From Silvibacterium dinghuense (GTDB lineage: Bacteria > Acidobacteriota > Terriglobia > Terriglobales > Acidobacteriaceae): a stretch of DNA of 64,000 nucleotides. The translations under genes and the position numbers were made by a program. The DNA is taken from the NCBI RefSeq assembly GCF_004123295.1, contig NZ_SDMK01000001.1, forward strand, positions 806,001-870,000, read 5' to 3'. This document shows, piece after piece, positions 1 through 10,300 of the stretch (the first letter of the stretch is position 1; each line of letters opens with the position of its first letter). The notes under the pieces were generated by a model that did no database searches, was not told the origin of the DNA, and saw nothing but the letters and a program-made list of their open reading frames with translations.

Positions 1-1
1 C

Positions 2-3000
2 GGCATATCTGCCCTTTCGTTTTTCCTTGGTCTACTCCTGCTCACCGGTAACAGCTGGGCTCAGCAGACCCTCGGCGGCATTACCGGCGAGGTTAGTGAC
101 GCCTCCGGAGCCCTCATCTCCGATGCCACCGTCACCGCCGTGGATACCGGTACCGGCCTGACGCGCTCTGTAAAGACCAGCGCCAGCGGTGCGTATCTCT
201 TCTCAAGCCTCCCCATCGGCACCTATAGCCTCACCATCACCCATGACGGCTTCGAGACGCAGAAGATGCCCTCGATCCTCGTGCAGGCCGACCGCACGGC
301 GACCATCAACGCCTCGCTCAAGATCGGCCAGACCAGTGAATCGGTCACCGTTGAAGCTTCCCCGCTGATGAATGCCGTCGATACGACGAACGGCTACATC
401 CTCGATAAAGCGCAGATCGACGCCGTTCCTCTGCCCACTGGCAGCTTCACCGGTGTCGCCATTCTCGCTCCGGGTGTCAATGCCGAGCTGCCCGGCGGCA
501 CCGGATCCAACTCCGGCCTGGGCAATGCACCCATCTGGGCCAACGGCCAGCGCGACACATCGAACAGCTTCCTGCTGAACGGCGTCGATGCCTCGAACCT
601 CTTCAACGGCAAGAGCACCAGCCAGGTGGCATCGGCCCGCATCGTCAACAACACCGGTGTCGGCAATGCCGGAGCCGGCGGTGTTGAGCAGAGTTCGGCA
701 TCGGTCTATCTCGCTATCGGCAACGCATTGCCCAGCCCGGCGCCTGAAACGCTACAGGAAATCCGCGTCAACACCTCTATGTACGATGCACAGCAGGGTG
801 CCACCTCCGGTGCGCATATCGATATGAGCACCGAAACCGGCACCAACAAGTACCATGGCCAGCTTTACGCCCATCGCGGCACCGACTGGCTGAATGCCGC
901 GCCCTTTTTCTTCAAGCAATCTTCCTTCATCCCGGAAGATGAAAAAGTACCGCAGCTGCATCGGTATATCGCTGGCGGCTCTATCGGCGGCCCCATCATC
1001 AAGGACAAGCTTTTCGGCTACGTCGCCTATCAGCATGTTCACATTGCAGACCAGGAGATCGGCATCTCCCGCCTCGTCGTTCCTGCCGCACTCACCGACG
1101 ACCGCAGCGCCGGCGCGCTCGCGAACGTGGCGAACGAGGAGTTCGGAACCGACATCACCGCAGCCGACATCAGCCCGGTCGCTCTCTTCCTGATGCAGTA
1201 CAAGATGCCGAACGGCCAGTACCTGATGCCGTCGCCGACGACCAGCGCCGCTCCCACTGCGAGCGACCCGTATAACGCATCCATCCCCGGCACCAGCTAC
1301 TTCACCGCCGACCAGGGCATCGCCAACCTCGATTGGAACGCCACGTCGAAGGACACACTGGCCGCGAAGTACTACTACCAGCACGATCCGCTGGCCGCGC
1401 CCTATGCTTATTCCAACGTCTCCGGTTTTACCCAAAAGCTCGACACCGGCAGCCAGGTCTTCTCGCTCAATAACACCCAGCTTGTAAAACCGGCTCTTTC
1501 CATCACCGAAGTACTCGGCTTTCTTCGCGAAAAAGCTTATGGCGTCAATGAGCAGCCCTTCGGTCCGGCCGCAGCAGGCATCAGCGCCTTCGGCAGCTCC
1601 TATTTCCCGGGCATCAGCATCATCGACAATCTCGGCAACGACTCGTCAACATACAACCCGAACGGTGTTTACGACGCATCCGCGAATATCGGACCTGGCT
1701 CTTTTACCCAATCCCCCTTCACCGGCCTCTTTCAAAACCGCATCATGCCTTCGGCCAGCGCTATCTGGACACTCGGCAAGCACACTGTCACCTTCGGTGG
1801 CAGCTACTCCTACACCCAGCTCAACGTACGCGACGATCGTACGGGTAAGGGCATGATCGCTACCTCCGACTTCGGAAACTTTCTCGAAGGCAACCTTGCC
1901 CCACAAAACACCGACTACACGACAACATCCTTCATGGTAGGAAATGCGAATCGCTACTACCGGGCTAACCAGGCCGGCGCCTACATCCAAGACAAGTTCC
2001 AGGCAACCCCGACCCTCAGTCTTACCGCCGGCATTCGCTATGACTGGAACGGCGGGCTCACCGAGAAGGATGGAAAGATCTTCAACTTCGATCCTTCAGG
2101 CTATGCCTTTGACGGTAACGAGGTGACCAGCAACGGCTTCGTAGTTGCCGGCAACAATAAGCTGTTCCCCACTGCAGGCGTGAGTGACACGACGCTCACC
2201 GGCCGCCAATGGGGCATCGGCCCGCGCCTTGGCCTGGCATGGGAGCCGAAAGAACTCAACGGCAAGGTTGTCGTGCGCAGCGGCACCGGCATCTACTACG
2301 ATCGCGGTGAGCTCTTCACCTATCTCTCCCCCGGTTATGCCGCGGGCGAAGTCACTGGCGGCCCCTTCGGCGTGAACCAGACTCCACCGTTCGTGAATAC
2401 CGTGCAGTGCAATCCCAACGATCCGCAGCCCACCGTTGCCTCGGATTGCGGCGGCACATTCAATCTTTCCACCCCATGGGGCGACTCAGCCGCCAACGCA
2501 CCCAGCGGCAATCCAGCCGACATCTCCAAATATCTTCCGACTGTCTCAGAGATTGAAAACGGCGCACAGCTCTTCTCTTTCGCGAACTACAACCGCGCCA
2601 ACAAGCTCCCCTACAGCATCAACTACACGCTCGATGTGCAGTGGCAGCCGCGTAGCGATCTTGCCATCGATATCGCTTACGTCGGCAATGTGGGTCGTCA
2701 CCAGGTGGTTCCGGTGCCGTTTAATCAGGCCGAAACCGCTTCTCCCACCAGCCCGATCAACGGGCAGAACTACACCTATGGATACTCGGTCCAAAGCGCC
2801 GGTTCAGCTGCGGATACATACTGCAACTGCTCTCCGGCCACACTGGCTGACGGCACTACCTATCTTGCTACTTATGAAGGCGGCAACATCGATCTCCGCG
2901 TTCCTTACGTCGGCTACTCGGCTGAATCCGAAACCTACAAGGCCGCTGGACTTTCTGCCTATAACGCGGTCACCGCACACGTGGAAAAGCGCCTGAGCCA

Positions 3001-3841
3001 TGGTATCCAGGGCGGACTCTCTTATACCTACTCTCACTCGCTCGATGAGCAGAGCGCGATGGGCCTCTTCTATAACGGAAATAACCCGCTCGACCTCCAT
3101 GACGGTTACGCTTCGTCTGACTTCGACCGCACTCACGTCATCAACTTCACCTGGTCTTATACCAGCCCTGCCTTCCTCGGCGAGAATACCCTTGCTGGCC
3201 GCGCACTCAACAGCTGGACGCTTCAGGGCCTCACTGTACTGCAGAGCGGCCAACCCTACAGCATCATCGACTACTCAGGCGCAGTAGGCTCCATCTACTA
3301 CGGAGTCTCCGACGGTATCACCAATCCCATCGTGCCACTCGCTCCTGGCTGCACGCCGAAGAAGGCCTACACGGGCAAATCGGGTGCCTTCGGCACACCG
3401 GCTCTCGACTCCACCTGCTTCACCATCCCGCTGCTGAACGGTGGCGCGCTGAATGGTGCCATCCCCGCCAACGATACCTTCGAGACCAACTTCACCAGCG
3501 GTCAGCGCAATATCTTCCGTCAGTCCTGGCAGAAGCGTGCCGACGCCTCGCTGGCCAAGAACTTCAAGATCACCGACAGCATTGCTGCCCGCTATACTTT
3601 CGACGTCTTCAATCTCACCAACACCACCAGCTTCGACATCCCCGGAGACAACGTCGCACAGAACGACGGGTACAACGACTTCCCCGTTGCCGGGACGACA
3701 CCAGCACCATCCGCAGCCGCCTGCGCAGCAGGCACAGCCTCCTCAACCCCCTTCTACAACTGCCCCTCGGGACTCGGCTACGTGACCCATACCATCGGCA
3801 GCCCGCGCCAGATCCAGATGTCCCTGCGCGTCACCTTCTAA
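2..3841 (+). CDS. TonB-dependent receptor, Oar-like (5' end outside window)
   Basis: Outer-membrane receptor that probably imports a large substrate, such as an oligosaccharide or metal chelate, using TonB energy. The frame is open from base 2, so the start lies left of the window. The first visible residues form a hydrophobic signal-peptide core ending in 'SWAQQ'. Next comes a carboxypeptidase-regulatory-like domain ('GGITGEVSDASGALI', then 'YLFSSLPIGTYSLTITHDGF'), a plug-like region ('NGQRDTSNSFLLNGVDASN') and a long beta-barrel ending in the aromatic C-terminus 'LRVTF'. About 1,279 residues are visible. This architecture is amplified in Acidobacteriota. No substrate-specific neighbour is seen, so the ligand is unknown. 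A terminator hairpin follows the stop. Confidence 0.93.
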   Translation, partial: GISALSFFLGLLLLTGNSWAQQTLGGITGEVSDASGALISDATVTAVDTGTGLTRSVKTSASGAYLFSSLPIGTYSLTITHDGFETQKMPSILVQADRTATINASLKIGQTSESVTVEASPLMNAVDTTNGYILDKAQIDAVPLPTGSFTGVAILAPGVNAELPGGTGSNSGLGNAPIWANGQRDTSNSFLLNGVDASNLFNGKSTSQVASARIVNNTGVGNAGAGGVEQSSASVYLAIGNALPSPAPETLQEIRVNTSMYDAQQGATSGAHIDMSTETGTNKYHGQLYAHRGTDWLNAAPFFFKQSSFIPEDEKVPQLHRYIAGGSIGGPIIKDKLFGYVAYQHVHIADQEIGISRLVVPAALTDDRSAGALANVANEEFGTDITAADISPVALFLMQYKMPNGQYLMPSPTTSAAPTASDPYNASIPGTSYFTADQGIANLDWNATSKDTLAAKYYYQHDPLAAPYAYSNVSGFTQKLDTGSQVFSLNNTQLVKPALSITEVLGFLREKAYGVNEQPFGPAAAGISAFGSSYFPGISIIDNLGNDSSTYNPNGVYDASANIGPGSFTQSPFTGLFQNRIMPSASAIWTLGKHTVTFGGSYSYTQLNVRDDRTGKGMIATSDFGNFLEGNLAPQNTDYTTTSFMVGNANRYYRANQAGAYIQDKFQATPTLSLTAGIRYDWNGGLTEKDGKIFNFDPSGYAFDGNEVTSNGFVVAGNNKLFPTAGVSDTTLTGRQWGIGPRLGLAWEPKELNGKVVVRSGTGIYYDRGELFTYLSPGYAAGEVTGGPFGVNQTPPFVNTVQCNPNDPQPTVASDCGGTFNLSTPWGDSAANAPSGNPADISKYLPTVSEIENGAQLFSFANYNRANKLPYSINYTLDVQWQPRSDLAIDIAYVGNVGRHQVVPVPFNQAETASPTSPINGQNYTYGYSVQSAGSAADTYCNCSPATLADGTTYLATYEGGNIDLRVPYVGYSAESETYKAAGLSAYNAVTAHVEKRLSHGIQGGLSYTYSHSLDEQSAMGLFYNGNNPLDLHDGYASSDFDRTHVINFTWSYTSPAFLGENTLAGRALNSWTLQGLTVLQSGQPYSIIDYSGAVGSIYYGVSDGITNPIVPLAPGCTPKKAYTGKSGAFGTPALDSTCFTIPLLNGGALNGAIPANDTFETNFTSGQRNIFRQSWQKRADASLAKNFKITDSIAARYTFDVFNLTNTTSFDIPGDNVAQNDGYNDFPVAGTTPAPSAAACAAGTASSTPFYNCPSGLGYVTHTIGSPRQIQMSLRVTF

Positions 3842-3869
3842 CCCATCCTGCGCACCATGCGCAGCAGAG

Positions 3870-3895
3870 ACGGCAGCCCTCGGGCTGCCGTTTTC
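3870..3895 (+). terminator. Rho-independent terminator after the TonB receptor
   Basis: A 9-bp stem ACGGCAGCC / GGCTGCCGT with a CTCG loop is followed by TTTTCC. It lies 29 bases after the receptor stop codon. Confidence 0.8.
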
Positions 3896-3898
3896 CGT

Positions 3899-3952
3899 TC
3901 AGGGCTGTACTCCCGCTCAAGGTTGTATTCCTGCTCAGGGCTGTCTATCGTG
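3899..3952 (+). repeat. Three imperfect 18-bp direct repeats
   Basis: Three units begin TCAGGGCTGTACTCC, TCAAGGTTGTATTCC and TCAGGGCTGTCTATC, in exact 18-bp register. They lie between the receptor terminator and the -10 box of the amidase gene. They could be regulator sites or simple slippage repeats. Confidence 0.55.
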
Positions 3953-3956
3953 CGGA

Positions 3957-3962
3957 TACAAT
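3957..3962 (+). promoter_or_regulatory. Putative -10 box (TACAAT) for the amidase, likely leaderless
   Basis: TACAAT ends 6 bases before the ATG at 3969, which puts the expected transcription start on or next to the start codon. No Shine-Dalgarno sequence is possible in that space. No good -35 box is visible at normal spacing. The same arrangement precedes fabG and the DUF1015 gene. Confidence 0.45.
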
Positions 3963-3968
3963 CGCCGC

Positions 3969-5267
3969 ATGCCATCTGCCTGCTCGCCCATTGCCTCGCT
4001 GCTTCACTCCTTCCTCACACGCGAAGCCGATCCGGAGCAGGTACTCCGCGCTGCGCTCGCCCGCGCCAATGGCAATGCCTCTGCCAACACCTACCTTGTG
4101 CGCGACGAGCAGTGGTCGCTCGACCAGCTCAAGGCACCCTCGTCACGCAGCGAGCGCGGTGCGCTGCAAGGCCTTCCTGTCGCGCTCAAAGACTGCTTCG
4201 ATCTCGAAGGGTTTGTCACCAGCAGCGGCTCGCGCTTCTATGCCGAGCACCACTCCCCTGCAGCGGCGGATTCCTGGGTCGCTGCGCAGCTCAAGCGCGC
4301 CGGAGCAATCGTCACCGGCAAAACACACCTGCATCAGCTTGCCTACGGCATCACTGGCGAGAATCGCGACTACGGCGACTGCCTGCAACCCGGCGCGCCC
4401 GAGTTGCTCACCGGCGGCTCCTCTTCCGGTTCCGCGGCCTCTGTCCTGGAAGGCTCCGCCTTTGCCGCCATCGGCACAGATACCGGCGGCTCGGTGCGCG
4501 CGCCAGCCGCGCTCTGCGGCCTCGCCGGTTATCGCGCCTCGCTCGGTGTGGGCAACTGGCAGGGAGGAGCGCATCTGGCACAGTCCTTCGACACCATCGG
4601 CTGGCTCTGCCGCGACCTTCGCGATCTTCCACTGCTTGCATCTGCGCTCTTCGGGCTCGACATTCCCGAAGCCTCACCAGCCGCATCTGTCCGCGTCGGC
4701 ATTGTCACCGGCGCTTTGCTCGAGGACTGCAATCCATCCATACTTACGGCGCAGAGCCGCTGGATAGAACGCATCCAGAGTCTTGGCGTGCATGTTGCAG
4801 CGTGCGAAGCCTCTTTCTGGACCGAAGCCTATGACATCTACGCTCCAATCCAGGCCCATGAAGCTGCTGCGATTTACAAGGGCCACTACGAAGATCCACA
4901 GGCCGATGTCTTCGAGACGGCCATTGCCGAGCGTCTACGCTGGGGCGCTGCGCTCTCCATGCAGGACGTTCGGAACTTCCGCCAGCGTCATGCGGCCTTT
5001 CAGCAACGCATGGCCGCTCTCTTCACGCAGTTCGACTTCCTACTGCTCCCCGCGCTGCCAATTACGCGTCTCGTCGCCGGAGAAGACCAGACGCCGAATC
5101 GCCCACGTATCCTGCGCTACACCACGCCAGCCAGTCTCGGCGGAAATCCCACCGTTGTACTACCGGCAGCGCCTGCGGGACTGCAACTGCTTGCACCACT
5201 TGGAGACGATGCCCGGCTGCTCGCCTTCACCCGCCTGCTCGGTGAAGCGTTGCGCACCGAGAGCTAA
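3969..5267 (+). CDS. Amidase-signature family hydrolase
   Basis: A 432-residue cytoplasmic enzyme of the amidase-signature family, which hydrolyses carboxamides through a Ser-cisSer-Lys triad. The catalytic lysine sits in 'GLPVALKDCFD' (about residue 74), the cis-serine in 'GGSSSGSAAS' (about 148) and the nucleophile in 'TDTGGSVRAPAALCG' (about 172). It is shorter than GatA (about 480 residues), and no gatB or gatC is nearby, so a tRNA amidotransferase role is unlikely. It better resembles AtzF/allophanate-hydrolase-like or general amidases. The substrate cannot be inferred. The start is set by the adjacent -10 box. Confidence 0.88.
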   Translation: MPSACSPIASLLHSFLTREADPEQVLRAALARANGNASANTYLVRDEQWSLDQLKAPSSRSERGALQGLPVALKDCFDLEGFVTSSGSRFYAEHHSPAAADSWVAAQLKRAGAIVTGKTHLHQLAYGITGENRDYGDCLQPGAPELLTGGSSSGSAASVLEGSAFAAIGTDTGGSVRAPAALCGLAGYRASLGVGNWQGGAHLAQSFDTIGWLCRDLRDLPLLASALFGLDIPEASPAASVRVGIVTGALLEDCNPSILTAQSRWIERIQSLGVHVAACEASFWTEAYDIYAPIQAHEAAAIYKGHYEDPQADVFETAIAERLRWGAALSMQDVRNFRQRHAAFQQRMAALFTQFDFLLLPALPITRLVAGEDQTPNRPRILRYTTPASLGGNPTVVLPAAPAGLQLLAPLGDDARLLAFTRLLGEALRTES

Positions 5268-5510
5268 ACGTGTGCGCGCAGCTGTGCGGCCGACACGATT
5301 CCATGCTCGGCCACCGTTCTCCCTGTATCCTCTATCCCATTGATCCTGCATACTGTTGTCTGGTCCTTTCTTTCGGCCTGGAACAACATCTCGATACGCA
5401 GCCCGCATCGCACTAAGTGCCTTGTCCCCGAATAATGACGGCGCTTCCAGCCCTGTCTCACGACGGAACAGGCGAAGACCAGTCGAAACACCGGGGAACA
5501 CCGAACAAGA

Positions 5511-7337
5511 ATGAGCGAATCGAAGCAAGCCAGTACCCATAGCGCATGGGGCGACCGCATCCGCGCCCTCAAGAACGTCCCCCAGGTCCTGCGCATCGTC
5601 TGGAAGTCCGGCCCCGCGGTCGTCAGCTGGGGGCTGATCCTTCGCGTCATCGTTCCTGTACTCGGGCTGTTCATCGGCATCGTCGCCGCGCGCATCATCA
5701 CCGGCGTCGCTCGCGCCTTCGAGCACCAGCCGCAGTTTCCGCACTTCTGGTGGCTGGTGATCGCGGAGATTGTCCTCGCGCTGCTGACAGGCATCCTCTC
5801 GCGCACCATCGATTACACCGATCAGCTGCTGGCCAATCGCTACACCTTCCACGTAAGCGTGCAGGTGATGGAACAGGCCGCGCAGCTCGATCTGACCACC
5901 TACGAGAATCCCGAATACTACGACCGCCTGGAACGCGCACGCGCCCAGGCCACCGATCGGCTGGCCATGATCCAGCAGATGGGCCGCCTCTTCCAGCTTT
6001 CGGTGCTCACCCTGATCTGGAGCGGCGTGCTTGTCTATCGCTCGCCAGGCATGATTCTGCTGCTCATCGCCGGCGTGCTGCCCAGCTTCTTCGGCGAGAC
6101 GCATTTCGCCTTCCTCGGCTATGCGAAGAATTTCCGCCAGACGCCGGCCAAGCGCCAGATGGATTATCTGCGCCAGGTGGGCGGCAGCAAGGAAGCAGCC
6201 AAGGAGCTGAAGCTCTTCAACCTGAGCCGTTACTTCAGCGGACGCTTCCGTGCGCTCTCCCAGCAGATCTACGATGAAGACGTTGCGCTGGCCAACAAGA
6301 AGCTGCTCTGGGGCGGTCTGCTCTCGCTCATCAGCACCGCCGGCTACTACGGCGCCTATGCCTTCGCCATCTATGAAGCTGTGAGCGGCAAGTACCCGAC
6401 CATCGGCGTCTTCTCGCTGATCACCGTCGCGATCCAGCAGGCCTCAACCAACTTTATGCAGGCATTCTCGACTGCATCCGGCATTGCCGACCAGGCGCTC
6501 TTCCTTACCGACCTCATCGCCTTCTTCGAGATGAAGCCGACGGTCTACTCGAAGCCCAACGGCCTCAAGCTTCCTCGCCCCATACGGCGCGGCTTCGAAT
6601 TCCGTAATGTCTCCTTTGCTTATCCCGGCACCGGGCGGCGCGTACTCAAGAACTTCAACTTCACGCTGCATCCCGGCGAGCGCATCGCGCTCATCGGCGA
6701 GAACGGCCAGGGCAAGACCACCATCGTCAAGCTCATCACGCGCCTCTACGATCCGACCGAAGGCGAAATTCTGCTCGACGGCGTGGATCTGCGCGACTAC
6801 GATCTCGACGATCTTCATCACGAGATGGGCGTCATCTTTCAGGACTTCATGCGTTACGAGATGACCGCGAAGGAGAATATCCTCGTCGGCCACATCGAAG
6901 TACCGCATACCGAAGAAGAAATTGTTTCGGCCGCGCACAAGAGCCTCGCCGATACTGTCGTTGCAAAACTTGCCGATGGTTATGACCAGCAACTCGGCCG
7001 CCGTTTTGAAACCGGCGTCGATCTCTCCGGCGGCGAGTGGCAGAAGATCGCCCTCGCACGCGCCTACCTGCGCGACGCGCAATTGCTCATCCTCGATGAA
7101 CCTACCGCCGCCCTCGACGCCCGCAGCGAGCTCGAAGTCTTCGAGCGCTTTGCCGAGCTCACCGAAGGCAAGATGGCGCTGCTCATCTCCCATCGTTTTT
7201 CGACTGTACGCATGGCCGACCGCATCGTGGTGCTCGAAGGCGGCCAGCTCGTAGAAGAAGGCACCCACTCTCAGCTCATGGCCCTCGGTGGCCGCTATGC
7301 CGGCATGTTCGAAATGCAGGCAGCCAGCTACCGATGA
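5511..7337 (+). CDS. ABC exporter, fused membrane and ATPase domains (NdvA-like by context)
   Basis: A 608-residue half-transporter. The N-terminal half (about 1-330) has several membrane spans ('VSWGLILRVIVPVLGLFIGIV', split here by helices, and 'WWLVIAEIVLALLTGI'). The C-terminal half is a complete ATPase: Walker A 'GENGQGKTT', signature 'LSGGEWQKIALARA', Walker B 'LLILDEPTAAL' and switch histidine 'LISHRFSTV'. Its length is close to NdvA/ChvA, the exporter of cyclic beta-1,2-glucan. Only 9 bases separate it from the downstream GT84 glucan-synthase-like gene, so co-transcription and export of that polymer are likely. This is inference from context; the sequence alone would also fit a general lipid or drug exporter. 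Confidence 0.88.
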   Translation: MSESKQASTHSAWGDRIRALKNVPQVLRIVWKSGPAVVSWGLILRVIVPVLGLFIGIVAARIITGVARAFEHQPQFPHFWWLVIAEIVLALLTGILSRTIDYTDQLLANRYTFHVSVQVMEQAAQLDLTTYENPEYYDRLERARAQATDRLAMIQQMGRLFQLSVLTLIWSGVLVYRSPGMILLLIAGVLPSFFGETHFAFLGYAKNFRQTPAKRQMDYLRQVGGSKEAAKELKLFNLSRYFSGRFRALSQQIYDEDVALANKKLLWGGLLSLISTAGYYGAYAFAIYEAVSGKYPTIGVFSLITVAIQQASTNFMQAFSTASGIADQALFLTDLIAFFEMKPTVYSKPNGLKLPRPIRRGFEFRNVSFAYPGTGRRVLKNFNFTLHPGERIALIGENGQGKTTIVKLITRLYDPTEGEILLDGVDLRDYDLDDLHHEMGVIFQDFMRYEMTAKENILVGHIEVPHTEEEIVSAAHKSLADTVVAKLADGYDQQLGRRFETGVDLSGGEWQKIALARAYLRDAQLLILDEPTAALDARSELEVFERFAELTEGKMALLISHRFSTVRMADRIVVLEGGQLVEEGTHSQLMALGGRYAGMFEMQAASYR

Positions 7338-7346
7338 TGGAGACGC

Positions 7347-10300
7347 ATGTTCCAGGTTCCCGCGATCGATCAGGAAATCCTCGATAAAGCCGGCCTCGTC
7401 CCGGCAGAAATGCGCGCACACGCCCGCACTGTCACCGCGCAATGGTCGGTCATTCACCGCCCCCAGTCGCCCATCACGCTTGCGCCCCGCATTCAGCAGG
7501 CAGAAGAGTCTCTCAACGCGCTTTTAGCCGAACTCGAAGAACTGCCCGCCAGCGCCGCACAACAGGGTCCCAATCCGCTGCTGGAGATTCGCGAGAACCC
7601 GCGCCTCTTCCGTACCGCCATCACCGAGATGGTCTCCGTTCAGAAGAAAGTCCCCAAACTTCCCCGCGTGGTCTCACCTCTCGGCGAGGAACCTCGCGCC
7701 GCTGTCGTCGCCTCCGGCTATCTGGAAGGCGCGAAGTCGGTCTGGAACGGCTCGGCGTTGCGCATCTGGCTCGACGAAGCGCAGTCCTTCGATCCACTCG
7801 AACTGCGCGAGCTCTGGATTCTCCCCACTTTTCTGAAATTCGCATTGCTCGACTCGATCCTCATGCAGGCCGACGCGATGCTACACCATCCGGAGATGCC
7901 CGACGCCGGCACTCCGCAGCTGCTCACCGCGCGCATCAAGAGCCTTCGCCAGCTCGGCCACGCCGACTGGACCTCGCTCATGGAGCCGCTCGTTGTCTTC
8001 GACGCGACCCTGCTCAAAGATCCCTCCGGTGCCTACGCGAAGATGGACTTCGACAGCCGCGAGAACTATCGCAAGCGTGTCGCGGAGATTGCGTTCTACT
8101 CTGAACGTTCCGAATCCGAAGTCGCGCAGTCTGTCATCGATTTTGCAGTGAAGGCTCAGCAGCAGCGCATTGAAGATCCCCGTGTGTACCTGCGCCAGGC
8201 GCATGTCGGCTACTATCTGTTCGACCGCGGGTTCCCCGACCTCGCGCGAGCTATCGGCTATCGCCCCAACTTCATCCATAGCCTGCGCCTCACCCTGCGC
8301 CGCAATCCGGACGACTTCTTCATCATCGGCATTGAAGTCCTCACCATCCTGCTGATGGCCGCCATTGTCGTGCCACTTGTCCCTCATCATCCCGTTATCG
8401 GCGGACTCACCGTCGCGTTCTTCCTGCTCCTGCTTCCTGTCTCGCAAACCGCGATCGACTTCATCAACAACACCGTCACCGCCATCTTCAAGGCCGCCGC
8501 CCTTCCCAAGCTCGACTTCACCAAAGGCATCCCGGCAGAGTTCACCACGCTCGTCGCCGTGCCCACGCTGCTCATGCATGAAAAGCAGGTGCGCGAACTG
8601 GTCGGAGAGCTTGAAGTCCGCTTCCTCGCCAACCAGGATCCAAATCTCCACTTCGCGCTGCTCACTGACCTGCCCGATTCTGTCGCGCGCCCCCGTGAAG
8701 CCGACCGTGATCCTCTGGTCGACCTTGCCGTCAAGCTTATCGATGGCCTCAACCAGCGCTACGCTTCGACAGCCGCGAAGCATGGGTCATTCTTTCTGCT
8801 CCATCGCCATCGCATTTTCAATGCGCGCCAGGGCGTGTGGATGGGCTGGGAGCGCAAGCGCGGCAAGCTCCTCGACCTGAATAACTATCTGAAGGGCACC
8901 TTCGACGCATTTCCTGTCAAGGCCGGCGACATGGCGACGCTCGCCCGCACGCAATACATCATCACTCTCGACTCCGACACCCAGTTACCGCGCGGCACGG
9001 CGCAGGCCATGGTCGGAGCCATGGCGCATCCTCTCAACCGCGCTGTCATCGATCCGGACCGCCGCGTCGTCACCGCCGGTTATGGCATCCTGCAGCCGCG
9101 CGTCGGTGTCAGCGTACAGTCTGCTTCGCGTTCGCGGCTGGCCTCGATCTACTCCGGCCAGACCGGCTTCGACGTTTACACGCGCGCTGTCTCCGATGTT
9201 TATCAGGACCTATACGGCGAGGGCATTTTCACCGGCAAGGGCATCTACGAAGTCAACGCGCTGCATGCGGTGCTCGATCGCCGCTTCCCGCGCAATTCGC
9301 TGCTCAGCCATGACCTCATCGAAGGCGCTTACGCCCGCGCAGGCCTGGCCACCGACATTGAGGTGATCGACGATTATCCCTCGCACTACAGCGCATACAC
9401 CCGCCGCAAGCACCGCTGGGTACGCGGCGACTGGCAGATTGCGCAGTGGCTCTTCTCGCGCGTGCCGGATGAGTCCGGCCACTATGTCCGCAACCCCATC
9501 TCGAATATCTCGCGCTGGAAGATTCTCGATAACCTGCGCCGCTCGCTGGTGGAACCGATCACGCTGATCCTGCTTGTGGCGGGCTGGTTTGGCCTGCCCG
9601 GAGGACCGCTCTTCTGGACCGCGGTCACTCTCTTTCTGCTCTTCACTCCCACGGTTGTGCAACTAATCTTCAGCCTTGGCCGCGCCATGGCCAGCGAGAT
9701 GCCCGGCGAAGTCCGCGAAGCCCTGCTTGGCTTCTACCAGGCGCTCATCATCACGCTGCTGAACCTCATCTTTCTGCCTCACCAGACAATGCTCTCGCTC
9801 GACGCCATCGTGCGCTCGCTCGTGCGCCGCTTCATCACCGGCCAGCGTCTGCTGGAGTGGGAGACAGCCGCCGAAGCCGAATCGAGCAAAGCGAAACGCA
9901 CCCCGGTCGATCGCTATCTCGCCGCTTCACCGGTCTTCGCTCTCGCACTCGCCGGGCTACTGGCACTCTTCCATCTCAAGGCGCTCTTTGTCGCTGCGCC
10001 TATCCTCGTGCTCTGGGGCCTCGAAAGCGCGATCACTGTCTGGCTTAACCGCGCTCCGCGGGAAGAAAAAACTCCTCTCACCGCGCAGGACGAGGCATGG
10101 ATGCGCCAACACGCGCTGCGCATCTGGCGTTTCTTTCACGAGTTTGGCGGTGAGCGCCACAACTACTTCATCCCCGACAATGTCGAAGAAGAAACGCTCT
10201 TCGAAGCCGCGCGCGTCTCACCGACCAACTTCGGCCTGCTGCTCAATGCACGCCAGGCTGCTGTCGAGCTCGGCTTCCTCACCCTGCCCGAGTTCTGCGA

